A stretch of DNA of 38,147 nucleotides from Patescibacteria group bacterium UBA4664 (GTDB taxonomy: Bacteria; Patescibacteriota; Saccharimonadia; CAILAD01; BJGX01): the NCBI GenBank assembly GCA_943354575.1, contig CALRCL010000005.1, positions 1-38,147 of the forward strand, in the 5' to 3' direction. The stretch's first letter is position 1, and each line of letters starts with the position of its first letter. Positions 26,281 through 34,858 of the stretch are shown here, piece by piece. The notes under the pieces were generated by a model. It was given only the letters and a program-made list of their open reading frames with translations. It had not been told where the DNA came from and searched no databases. The position numbers and the translations under genes are program-made.

Positions 26281-26676
26281 GCAATGTTCTTTGGACAACT
26301 TGCAGGTGAGGCTAAGGGAATTCACCTTTCACCCTTATGGCAGACCAGCCCAATGGGTTAAAGTCATAACCAGTTGAACTTCCTATAGCTTTAGGGGACA
26401 GCTGAATTTACGCTCCTGGCTTGACTATGGTAGGCTGCCTTACTGCAAGGCTAGAGATTGCTACTAAAAGCATCATCGGCAAACCTCTGCAACCAACCGC
26501 AGGGCGGAGATGTCGGTACGGTACGGGAGAATTTGCCTCTCCCCCCGACAGCTTTATTGCTATCTCTAGGGAGAGTCACTCCAAACATGACTGCTGCTTT
26601 TATTTTTTTACTAGCCAAGCAGCACATCCAAAGAACAGGGGCTCGGTGGTTTTAACCGCCGAGCCCCGTTTTCTTT
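26281..26676 (+). ncRNA. Unassigned large structured ncRNA gene (about 355 nt plus terminator)
   Basis: Promoter; 11-bp closing helix TGTTCTTTGGA/TCCAAAGAACA (26285-26295/26627-26637); multiple internal stems and pseudoknot potential; abutting terminator. Confidence 0.85.
26638..26676 (+). terminator. Strong intrinsic terminator
   Basis: GGGGCTCGGTGGTT-TT-AACCGCCGAGCCCC then GTTTTCTTT. Confidence 0.92.
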
Positions 26677-26835
26677 CATTGTTGACGTACTTCGTTAAGC
26701 TACTCTACGAAATGTTGAACCGCACAGCTGAGAGGCCGGACAGATTTAAATTTAGGCCCCTATTCTTGAACTTATTGCTTATGCTTATATAAAGTTCTAC
26801 AATAAATATATTATAAATATGGAGGCTATATAGTA

Positions 26836-27348
26836 GTGTCTCAAGCTAAAGATAAATCTAAAAGCAATATAGGTGAAATAATTTCAGGTCTTGTTTTGCC
26901 AGCTATGTTTGTAATGGCCTGGGTTTTGGCCCTAACTGGCTCGCGAGCGCCGCTGTCTGCCGGTGTTGAAGCTGCAGATATCAATACCATTCATTGGCTA
27001 TTATATTTTATAGGCTGGGTTTTCCTGTTCTCGTCTGTAATGCACTCATTATTCGCGAAGAAAATGGCCAAAAGTATTGGCTGGGTTACGAACGGCTTTC
27101 AGTACGAGATAGCTGCCGTCAGCTTGGGCCTCGGGTTGGCTTGTTTTTATGCCATTGGTGCTGGCATAGAAGCCTGTGTTGCCGTCGCCCTGCCAGTCAT
27201 TACTTTTTTGTTTTTCGCAGGACTCAACCACTTGTACGAAATAGTTCGTGACAAAAACTATGCACCCAATAATAGCCTGGTGCTAATCTATGACTTTGGC
27301 ATGTCAATATCACTTTTCGTGCTAATACTGCCTTTTATAAAAATCTAA
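26836..27348 (+). CDS. Small integral membrane protein (DUF6790-like, tentative)
   Basis: 170 aa, about 4 TM; GTG start with GGAGG upstream. Confidence 0.65.
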   Translation: MSQAKDKSKSNIGEIISGLVLPAMFVMAWVLALTGSRAPLSAGVEAADINTIHWLLYFIGWVFLFSSVMHSLFAKKMAKSIGWVTNGFQYEIAAVSLGLGLACFYAIGAGIEACVAVALPVITFLFFAGLNHLYEIVRDKNYAPNNSLVLIYDFGMSISLFVLILPFIKI

Positions 27349-27554
27349 AAAACAGTAATTCCACAAAGCTAAACTGCGGACTGGTATTGTACGTTTATAT
27401 TCTTTTTTTATGATCCTTGGCGCGATGCAAAAAAATAATTTCTATTTTGCTAAGGTTTGACAATATCGGGGTTTGTATTATATAGTTCTTTTCCTGTGCA
27501 GATTTGCATTAATAGCAATTAAACATTAGCATATTCAGGTACCCCATAAAATTC

Positions 27555-29870
27555 ATGCCTAAAAATCTAGTAATAGTAGAATCACCAGCCAAAGCCAAAA
27601 CTATCGAAAAATATCTCGGTAGTGATTTTGAAGTACTAAGCAGCATGGGACATATCCGTGCAATCGCCAAAAAAAATAAAGATGGCGGCGATGCGATTGA
27701 TGTTAAGGCTGGCTTCGCTACTAGCTATGAGGTAGATCCAGATAAAAGAAAGACCATCACGGCGCTCAAGAAAGCCGCTAGCGGCAAGGAGGTCTGGCTG
27801 GCTACCGATGAAGACCGCGAAGGAGAAGGAATTGCCTGGCACCTCTGTGAGGTATTAAAGCTCGACCCGACCACCACCAAGCGCATTGTATTTCATGAAA
27901 TAACCAAAGATGCGATTGAATCGGCTGTCAAAAATCCTCGAGTGCTTGATATGGATTTAGTACAGGCTCAGCAAGCCCGGCAGATACTTGATAGGATTGT
28001 GGGTTTTGAATTATCACCCGTAGTGTGGCAAAAAGTGCCAGGCGGAAAATCGGCAGGAAGAGTTCAGTCGCCAGCAGTCCGCCTGCTAGTAGAGCGCGAG
28101 CGCGAAATAGAAGCGTTCGAGGGCAGTACTTCGTATAAAGTAGTGGCTGTCTTTAGTATTGACGGGGCAGATGTAAAAGCTGAGCTTCCAAGCAAATTTG
28201 ATAGTGAGAGCAAAGCTCGAGCTTTTTTAGAAAGCCTGATTGGTGCAACATTTACCATCGCAGACGTTACAACTAGCCCGAGCACTCGCAACCCGGGGCC
28301 ACCATTCACAACCAGTACCTTGCAGCAAGAGGCCAACAGCCGATTGGGTTTTAGCACCAAGGCTACTATGTCGTCGGCTCAGAAGCTCTACCAGGAAGGT
28401 AAAATAACCTATATGAGAACTGATTCTGTTAATCTTAGCGGTCAAGCCTTGGGCCAAATGGAAAAATACATCAAATCCGAGTATGGGCCGAATTATCATC
28501 AGCAAAGAACTTTCAAAACTAAGTCGAGTGGTGCGCAAGAGGCACACGAGGCGATACGACCAACCGACTTTGCACAGCAAGTCGCCAGCGGAGATAGCTA
28601 CAACCAAAAGCTATATGAACTAATCCGCACTCGGGCGCTAGCTAGCCAAATGGCGCCAGCCAAACTCGAGAAGACGACCATCACTATTGAGATTTCAAAA
28701 CACGATGTGAAGCTAGTCGCCAAGGGGGAAATAATTGTATTTGATGGTTTCTTGAAAGTTTATGGTGCAAATAAAAAGGTTGATGCAATTTTGCCTGCCG
28801 TCAAAGCTGGCGATAAGCTGGCCCTCTCAACTGCCACCGCAAAGCAAATATTCACACGACCGCCGGCCCGCTACACTGAAGGTAGCCTAGTGAAAAAGCT
28901 CGAGGAGCTAGGCATTGGCCGGCCATCGACCTATGCCACAATCATTAATACTGTCCAAATTAGGGGCTATGCAATAAAGGGCGAAGGCGAGGGTACGCCA
29001 CGCGATGTAATTGTTTTGACTCTCCAAAATGACAAGCTCAGGCGGGACACCGAAGAAGAGAAGACTGGTTCTGATCGTGGCAAGCTTGTGCCAACCCCTA
29101 GCGGAGAAGTGGTCAGCGATTTTTTGACAGGCCATTTTGATAGAATTGTTGATTATGATTTTACTGCCAAGGCCGAACAAGAATTTGATTTGATCGCCGA
29201 TGGCAAGCTAGAACGTAACAAAATGCTAGAGGACTTCTATATACCTTTCCACGAATTAATTGAAAAATCTGGCGACATAAAAAGAAGCGATGTGGCGCAG
29301 TCCCGTGAGATTGGTGCCGACCCAAAGACAGGCAAGCCAATTATGGCGCGTTTCGGCCGTTACGGTCCAATGTTGCAGATGGGCCTAACAGAGGACGAGA
29401 CCGATAAACCCCGCTTCGCACCGATGCCAGCTGGGGCCAAGATCGAAACCGTGACTCTAGAACAAGCCCTTGAAATGTTTAAGCTTCCCAGGAATGTTGG
29501 AAAAACAAAGGATGGCCAGGATATAATGGCCAATCTTGGTCGCTTTGGACCTTACATTCAAGTCGACAAGCTATTTGTGTCTATTAAGCCACTTGACCCC
29601 CGAACCATCACCATCGAAGAAGCCTTGGAGTTGTACGATGCCAAGCTAATCCAGGAGGCTGAGAAAAACATTGCTGATTTTGGCGACGGAGTGAAGGTCT
29701 TAAATGGTCGCTATGGTCCTTATGTCACCGACGGCAAGAAGAATGCTAAGATACCAAAAGATACAGAGCCCAAAAATATTACGCACGAGCAAGCTATTAA
29801 AATGCTGGCAGATGCACCTGTAAAGGGCAAGAGAAGCTTTAAAAAACGCCAGCCAAAGAAAAAATCTTAG
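27555..29870 (+). CDS. topA: DNA topoisomerase I, C-terminal basic repeats
   Basis: IVESPAKAKTIEKYLG, DEDREGEGIAWHL, ITYMRTDSVNLS, three GR(Y/F)GP repeats. Confidence 0.96.
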   Translation: MPKNLVIVESPAKAKTIEKYLGSDFEVLSSMGHIRAIAKKNKDGGDAIDVKAGFATSYEVDPDKRKTITALKKAASGKEVWLATDEDREGEGIAWHLCEVLKLDPTTTKRIVFHEITKDAIESAVKNPRVLDMDLVQAQQARQILDRIVGFELSPVVWQKVPGGKSAGRVQSPAVRLLVEREREIEAFEGSTSYKVVAVFSIDGADVKAELPSKFDSESKARAFLESLIGATFTIADVTTSPSTRNPGPPFTTSTLQQEANSRLGFSTKATMSSAQKLYQEGKITYMRTDSVNLSGQALGQMEKYIKSEYGPNYHQQRTFKTKSSGAQEAHEAIRPTDFAQQVASGDSYNQKLYELIRTRALASQMAPAKLEKTTITIEISKHDVKLVAKGEIIVFDGFLKVYGANKKVDAILPAVKAGDKLALSTATAKQIFTRPPARYTEGSLVKKLEELGIGRPSTYATIINTVQIRGYAIKGEGEGTPRDVIVLTLQNDKLRRDTEEEKTGSDRGKLVPTPSGEVVSDFLTGHFDRIVDYDFTAKAEQEFDLIADGKLERNKMLEDFYIPFHELIEKSGDIKRSDVAQSREIGADPKTGKPIMARFGRYGPMLQMGLTEDETDKPRFAPMPAGAKIETVTLEQALEMFKLPRNVGKTKDGQDIMANLGRFGPYIQVDKLFVSIKPLDPRTITIEEALELYDAKLIQEAEKNIADFGDGVKVLNGRYGPYVTDGKKNAKIPKDTEPKNITHEQAIKMLADAPVKGKRSFKKRQPKKKS

Positions 29871-29901
29871 GATATTTAAAAGGCTCTGGCATACAATATA
29901 G

Positions 29902-29930
29902 TTGACCGTAAGCGAGTTCGATGTTATAAT
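29902..29930 (+). promoter_or_regulatory. Promoter TTGACC-N17-TATAAT
   Basis: TTGACC then 17 nt then TATAAT at 29925-29930. Confidence 0.7.
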
Positions 29931-29939
29931 GTTCTAGAT

Positions 29940-29969
29940 ATGAAACGGCCCACGATGGCCTTTTTGTGA
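29940..29969 (+). other. Candidate near-leaderless uORF MKRPTMAFL* containing a GGCC/GGCC hairpin plus T-tract
   Basis: ATGAAACGGCCCACGATGGCCTTTTTGTGA starting about 10 nt after the -10 box. Confidence 0.35.
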
Positions 29970-29986
29970 TTTTTTAAAAGCTAACT

Positions 29987-30997
29987 ATGAACGAATTTAC
30001 TAATCAACAGCTAAATAGTTTGGTTGACTCGGCGCTCGGAACCCTTAAAAAGGATCGCGACAAGGAAGTTTTGCGACGCAGGGGCGGTATTAATACTAAA
30101 GCTCAGACTCTCGAAGAGATTGGTAACGAGATGAGCATCACCAGAGAAAGAGTACGTCAAATTGAAAAAGCGGCGCTGACACGACTGCAGGGCAAGTCTG
30201 ACCCTAAAGACCCCTTTGCGGCAGCATTAACCGGGCTTATTGATAGTCGCGGTGGGTTACTAAGCCTAGAGAGTCTTGGGCAGGCCATAAAACTAGATGA
30301 CAGCCTGCGACCTCACGTTATATTTTTGGTTAAGATAAACCCCGAGATCCTTTTTGTTGATCGCAATGACCACCACAGCGCCATGATAGCCGATGCCTCA
30401 AGCTTTGGGACTGAAGCTATTAAGTCGATTCATGATGAGCTGGTAGGGGCGGTTCGAAATTCTGGCAAACCCGCAAAGTTTGCTAGTATCTATAAGCTAA
30501 TTGACGGACCACACAGCGAGGAGACTTTGCAAGAAATGGCTCAGGCATCGCGCTATTTATGTGAGCTCGACGGCAACTGGGGCCTGACTACTTGGCCCGA
30601 GGTTAACCCTAAAAGCATTCGTGATAAAATATATCTTGTTCTAAAAAAGACTGGTCGGCCGATACATTTTTCTGAAATCGCCGACAAAATATCAACCCTA
30701 GCGGCGAATCCTAAAAAGGTCACTACTCAGGCGGTGCATAACGAACTGATCAAGGATTCTCGCTTTGTACTTATTGGGCGGGGCATATACGCGCTCTCAG
30801 AGTGGGGTTATCGTTCTGGCACTGTCGCTGATATCATAGAGGAGATTTTAAAAGAAGAAAAGATGCCCATGAATAAAGATGAAATCATCCGACGAGTTCT
30901 GGCTCGCAGGCAGGTCAAAACCACGACTATTGTTCTGAACCTTCAGGAAAAACCGCAGTTTAAGAGGATAGAAAAGGGCGTCTACGGACTAGCCTAG
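29987..30997 (+). CDS. Sigma-70 region-4-like HTH fused to HARE-HTH domain(s)
   Basis: TLEEIGNEMSITRERVRQIEKAALTRLQG; HARE-like IRDKIYLVLKKTGRPIHFSEIADKI...GRGIYAL and a second ADIIEEILKEEKMPMNKDEII...GVYGL. Confidence 0.85.
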   Translation: MNEFTNQQLNSLVDSALGTLKKDRDKEVLRRRGGINTKAQTLEEIGNEMSITRERVRQIEKAALTRLQGKSDPKDPFAAALTGLIDSRGGLLSLESLGQAIKLDDSLRPHVIFLVKINPEILFVDRNDHHSAMIADASSFGTEAIKSIHDELVGAVRNSGKPAKFASIYKLIDGPHSEETLQEMAQASRYLCELDGNWGLTTWPEVNPKSIRDKIYLVLKKTGRPIHFSEIADKISTLAANPKKVTTQAVHNELIKDSRFVLIGRGIYALSEWGYRSGTVADIIEEILKEEKMPMNKDEIIRRVLARRQVKTTTIVLNLQEKPQFKRIEKGVYGLA

Positions 30998-31053
30998 AGC
31001 TCAAGCAGTTAGCTAAAAGAGCATAAATTCAGTACAATAAATAGATACACAAT

Positions 31054-33711
31054 ATGGAAATCTTAAGCACTATTATTATAACGTTCGCACAGGTATTGAA
31101 TACCGTCCTTTTTGAATTCTGGGGCTGGCTACTAATAGCTGGCTGGCTGGCCTACAAAATATGGAAAAACAACCAGAAGGTGGCCTACATAGAGCGCTCG
31201 GAGCATGTGCTACTGCAGATTATTGTCCCCAAGGACAATGAAAAGAAAGAACTATCTGCCGAACAGCTCTTTGCAAGTTTGCATGGCATCTTGAGACCGG
31301 TTGGGGACGACGGTAGTATTCAGGAGCATATCAGCTTCGAGATTGTGTCGCACGACCACCTAATTTATTTTTATGTCTGGTGCCCAAAGCATCTTAAGGA
31401 CTATATCGAAAGTCAAGTCTATGCCCAGTATCCACTTGTACAAATTACACAGATGGATTCGGATTACAGCAAAAAGGATTTGGAAGGAAGAGGTGCTTTT
31501 GCAACCGAGATAGTACTTACTAAAGACGAAATTTTTCCGATTAAGACCTTTTTGACTTTCGAGGTAGACCCCTTGGCTGGTTTGACAACTGTTTTGTCGA
31601 GCCTTGGTGGTGATGAAGAGATGTGGATTCAAATGCTACTAGAGCCTGTCAATGACAACTGGCACTCCAAATCTCTGCGCTACATCGATGAGGTGCGCAA
31701 TGGCAAGCAGTCTGGCATCTTTGACAACTGGCAGAGCAGGTCCCTGAATTCGCCCTTCAAATTTACTAGGCTTCTAGCAATGGCGGCCTTCACTCCTAGC
31801 GTCTACCAAGCGCAGACGGCACCGAAATCTAAGCCCGATAAAAAAGAGCTTTCGACTGGTCAAACTACACTACTGTCAGCTGTCGAGACCAAGGCTCAAA
31901 AGCTTGGTTATGCTGTCAAGATCCGAGTCTGCTACATCGGAATTAGTGAGCAAGCTGCCAAGCAGCGTTTGCAAGCTCTAGTTGGTGGCTTTAAGCAATT
32001 TAATACCATTAACCTCAACGGCTTCGGTGGCACCCCGATGGTTGAGGGACAGGCTGGCCTGGAGGCTTACCAGCACAGACTCTTCGATGACTCTGGCTAT
32101 ATCCTCAATATAGAAGAAGTCGCCAGTGTTTATCATTTGCCACACACTAGTGTTGAGACCCCAAATATTGCTTACACCTCGACTAAGGTAGGGGAGCCAC
32201 CAGCAGGACTGCCAACCCTAGCCAACACCAAGCCAGAGGACTTGAGCCTCTTTGGCAGCACGACTTTTAGGCAGGGCAATGTAAAATTCGGAATCAAACG
32301 TATTGATCGTGAGAGACACCTATATGTAATCGGCAAAAGTGGGGTGGGTAAGTCTTATATGCTTAACCTGCTGGCACTTTCTGATATTCACCAAAACGAA
32401 GGCTTTGCAATTGTTGACCCACACGGCGATTTGGCCCAAGACATTATGCGTTTTATACCAGAGCACCGTATCAAAGATGTGATATATATTAATCCTGACG
32501 ATGTCGATTTTCCGGTGGCTTTTAACCCAATGGAATACAGTGATGCGAACAGGCGTAATAACATTGCATCTGAGATTGTCGGCGTTCTAAAAAAGATGTT
32601 CGGAGACAGCTGGGGCCCAAGGCTAGAGCATATTTTGCGCTTTACACTATTGGCGCTACTAGAAACTCCAGGTACTACGATGCTCGGAATTACCCGCATG
32701 CTAACAGATAAAAACTACCGCAAGATGATAGTTGATAATGTTGCCGACCCGGTTGTGAAGGCTTTTTGGCTAACAGAGTTTGCCAGCTGGAATGATAAGT
32801 TTGCGGCCGAGGCCGTCCAGCCTGTCCTTAATAAGGTCGGAGCATTTACGGCCGTGCCGATAGTCCGAAATATTATTGGTCAGCCCAATAGTTCGTTCTC
32901 GATACGCAAGGCCATGGATGAAGGTAAAATTATCATTGTAAACCTTAGCCGTGGTCTGATTGGTGAAGACAATGCCGCTATTTTGGGCTCGCTAATTATT
33001 ACCAAGATCCAGCTCGATGCGATGAGCCGTTCGGACATTGCAGATATCACAGCTAGGCGACCATTTTACCTCTATGTAGACGAATTTCAGAACTTCGCGA
33101 CGGAATCTTTTGCGGTAATTTTATCTGAAGCTCGCAAGTACGGCCTAAGACTAACAGTTGCCAACCAGTACGTCTCACAGATGCCAGAAGAGGTCAGGGA
33201 TGCGGTTTTTGGTAATGTCGGGTCGATGGTAGCCTTCAGGGTAGGGGCCGATGACGCACAATATTTATCTAAGTATTTTGAGCCAACTTTTGAGCCAATC
33301 GACCTGGTGAATCTTGATAAACGCAATATTTATGTATCGATGAGTATTGAAGGTCAGACCTCTATTCCGTTTAGCGCTCAGAGCCTTAATATGCCGCCGC
33401 CTTCTGACGATCATACAGCCGCCATTATCGAACATTCTAGGCATCACTACTCCATACCTCGCTCAGATGTAGAGCAGATCATCGCAGAGTGGGCGGCGCC
33501 ACCAGACGCCAGAGACGCTGCCAATAGAAATGACGGAGCTAAACCTGCCTATGGCCAAGCGAACAGCCAGGCGGCCCCCAGACAGCCCCAGCCGACTCAA
33601 AATAAGCCAGAGCTCCACGGCGTTGAGCCCAAAAGATACAGCGATATGATAAAAAATAAAGACCATGGCTCTAATCAAAACAACCGCTACAAGAAGCACT
33701 ACAAAAAATAA
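31054..33711 (+). CDS. VirD4/TraG/HerA-like membrane ATPase
   Basis: N-terminal TM; Walker A VIGKSGVGKSYML; FYLYVDEFQNFATESF; LTVANQYVSQMPEEV. Confidence 0.85.
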   Translation: MEILSTIIITFAQVLNTVLFEFWGWLLIAGWLAYKIWKNNQKVAYIERSEHVLLQIIVPKDNEKKELSAEQLFASLHGILRPVGDDGSIQEHISFEIVSHDHLIYFYVWCPKHLKDYIESQVYAQYPLVQITQMDSDYSKKDLEGRGAFATEIVLTKDEIFPIKTFLTFEVDPLAGLTTVLSSLGGDEEMWIQMLLEPVNDNWHSKSLRYIDEVRNGKQSGIFDNWQSRSLNSPFKFTRLLAMAAFTPSVYQAQTAPKSKPDKKELSTGQTTLLSAVETKAQKLGYAVKIRVCYIGISEQAAKQRLQALVGGFKQFNTINLNGFGGTPMVEGQAGLEAYQHRLFDDSGYILNIEEVASVYHLPHTSVETPNIAYTSTKVGEPPAGLPTLANTKPEDLSLFGSTTFRQGNVKFGIKRIDRERHLYVIGKSGVGKSYMLNLLALSDIHQNEGFAIVDPHGDLAQDIMRFIPEHRIKDVIYINPDDVDFPVAFNPMEYSDANRRNNIASEIVGVLKKMFGDSWGPRLEHILRFTLLALLETPGTTMLGITRMLTDKNYRKMIVDNVADPVVKAFWLTEFASWNDKFAAEAVQPVLNKVGAFTAVPIVRNIIGQPNSSFSIRKAMDEGKIIIVNLSRGLIGEDNAAILGSLIITKIQLDAMSRSDIADITARRPFYLYVDEFQNFATESFAVILSEARKYGLRLTVANQYVSQMPEEVRDAVFGNVGSMVAFRVGADDAQYLSKYFEPTFEPIDLVNLDKRNIYVSMSIEGQTSIPFSAQSLNMPPPSDDHTAAIIEHSRHHYSIPRSDVEQIIAEWAAPPDARDAANRNDGAKPAYGQANSQAAPRQPQPTQNKPELHGVEPKRYSDMIKNKDHGSNQNNRYKKHYKK

Positions 33712-33793
33712 TGGACTAAGGCTTTATAGGCTAGTTTTACTTTTATAAAAGCAAAAAAGACATACCAATAGCCAGCTAAAAGAGAAATGTTAC

Positions 33794-33821
33794 ATGTCGC
33801 ACAATATATCTTTTGCGACAT
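33794..33821. repeat. Perfect 8-bp inverted repeat ATGTCGCA-N12-TGCGACAT
   Basis: Read directly in a 319-bp convergent intergenic region. Confidence 0.6.
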
Positions 33822-33969
33822 TATAACCGCCAAGGGCCATTTAAAGACTTAAATACCGTTTTGTATATTTTATTTGGCTTCCCCGTTTTTTTCGTTTTTT
33901 TCCTTTGGCACGCCGCATCATTAATCTCAATGCGGTTAGCTTGTATTGCTCTATAAAAAGACTAATAAA

Positions 33970-34008
33970 CAAAAACCGAACTAGAATAGGGGTTGCTGGC
34001 ATTCTAGT
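33970..34008 (-). terminator. Intrinsic terminator of the ftsQ-end minus operon
   Basis: Minus strand ACTAGAAT-N13-ATTCTAGT then TCGGTTTTTGTTT. Confidence 0.75.
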
Positions 34009-34030
34009 CTAATTGGGCTGTTTTATAGGC

Positions 34031-34858
34031 TTACTTGTAGAAGGCTCGGCCCGGCACTCGCAGATCGATATACTGAGTAGCTTGCTTCTTTTGTGAAGCC
34101 AACAAATCTAGTGTTGCCTGAAGTGATCTAAGTTGTGAGTCTGGTGTTTCTTCAGTGTTAAACTTGATTTCGTAACCGGCATTAGTCTTGACGAGTAGTT
34201 CTTTGGTAGTTTCGGTGATATATATCTGTTCTGGACCAAGAGACTTGGCTTTAATGTAATCACCAACTTTGATTGCAAAGCTAACAAAATCTCGTGAAAG
34301 TATTTTGTTACCAACATCCACCGGTAGACTGCTGCCATCAGTGAGTGTGCTTAGGTCGGATGAATTTTCACCCAAAAATTCACTCATAACACGGCCGTTA
34401 ATCGATACTATATATTTTTTGCTACCGGTTTTCCATATTATTGCCGCCTTTTGCTCATCCGTCTTGACTATCAATTTGTTAGGAAATTGCTTCTCTACCA
34501 CTATTGCCTCTTGGCCTGTGAAAGTTTTTTGCAGTCTTCCCTTCAGGCTGCTGGCGTCCAGAAAAAGCCAGTTCTTCCCTGCTAAGCTAGAGTTCAGGTA
34601 TTTTGATACTTCACTGCTCAGGCTCTGTGAAAGCTCGGTGTTCGGTCCCTGTACGTCCACCTTGTCGATTCGAAAAATACTAGAAAAAAACACCACTCCT
34701 ACTGCTATAGCCAGCAAAAGAATATAAGGAGATACTTTTATTATTAGCCTCCACCAATTAATTTGCACTGAATGCTTGGAGACACCAGCGCCAGACTTTG
34801 CGTCGGTTTGTTGGAGTGGTGTAAATTCGTAAGATCTTTTGACCTGTCGTTTGCTCAA
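34031..34858 (-). CDS. ftsQ: FtsQ/DivIB-type cell division protein (POTRA domain)
   Basis: Single N-terminal TM; FRIDKVDVQGPNTELSQSLSSEV; follows murG. Confidence 0.8.
   Translation of the reverse strand: MSKRQVKRSYEFTPLQQTDAKSGAGVSKHSVQINWWRLIIKVSPYILLLAIAVGVVFFSSIFRIDKVDVQGPNTELSQSLSSEVSKYLNSSLAGKNWLFLDASSLKGRLQKTFTGQEAIVVEKQFPNKLIVKTDEQKAAIIWKTGSKKYIVSINGRVMSEFLGENSSDLSTLTDGSSLPVDVGNKILSRDFVSFAIKVGDYIKAKSLGPEQIYITETTKELLVKTNAGYEIKFNTEETPDSQLRSLQATLDLLASQKKQATQYIDLRVPGRAFYK

Noticed and set aside
26281-26637. Calling the dprA-downstream RNA tmRNA, RNase P RNA or SRP RNA
   Set aside because: Size would suit tmRNA or RNase P, but I found no tRNA-like acceptor/T-arm, no tag ORF, no RNase P core motifs and no SRP GGAAGGAAGCAG. 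A covariance search could overturn this.
26421-26792. 123-aa and 65-aa plus-strand ORFs
   Set aside because: They lie across the structured RNA and its terminator, lack an SD, and show no protein-like features.
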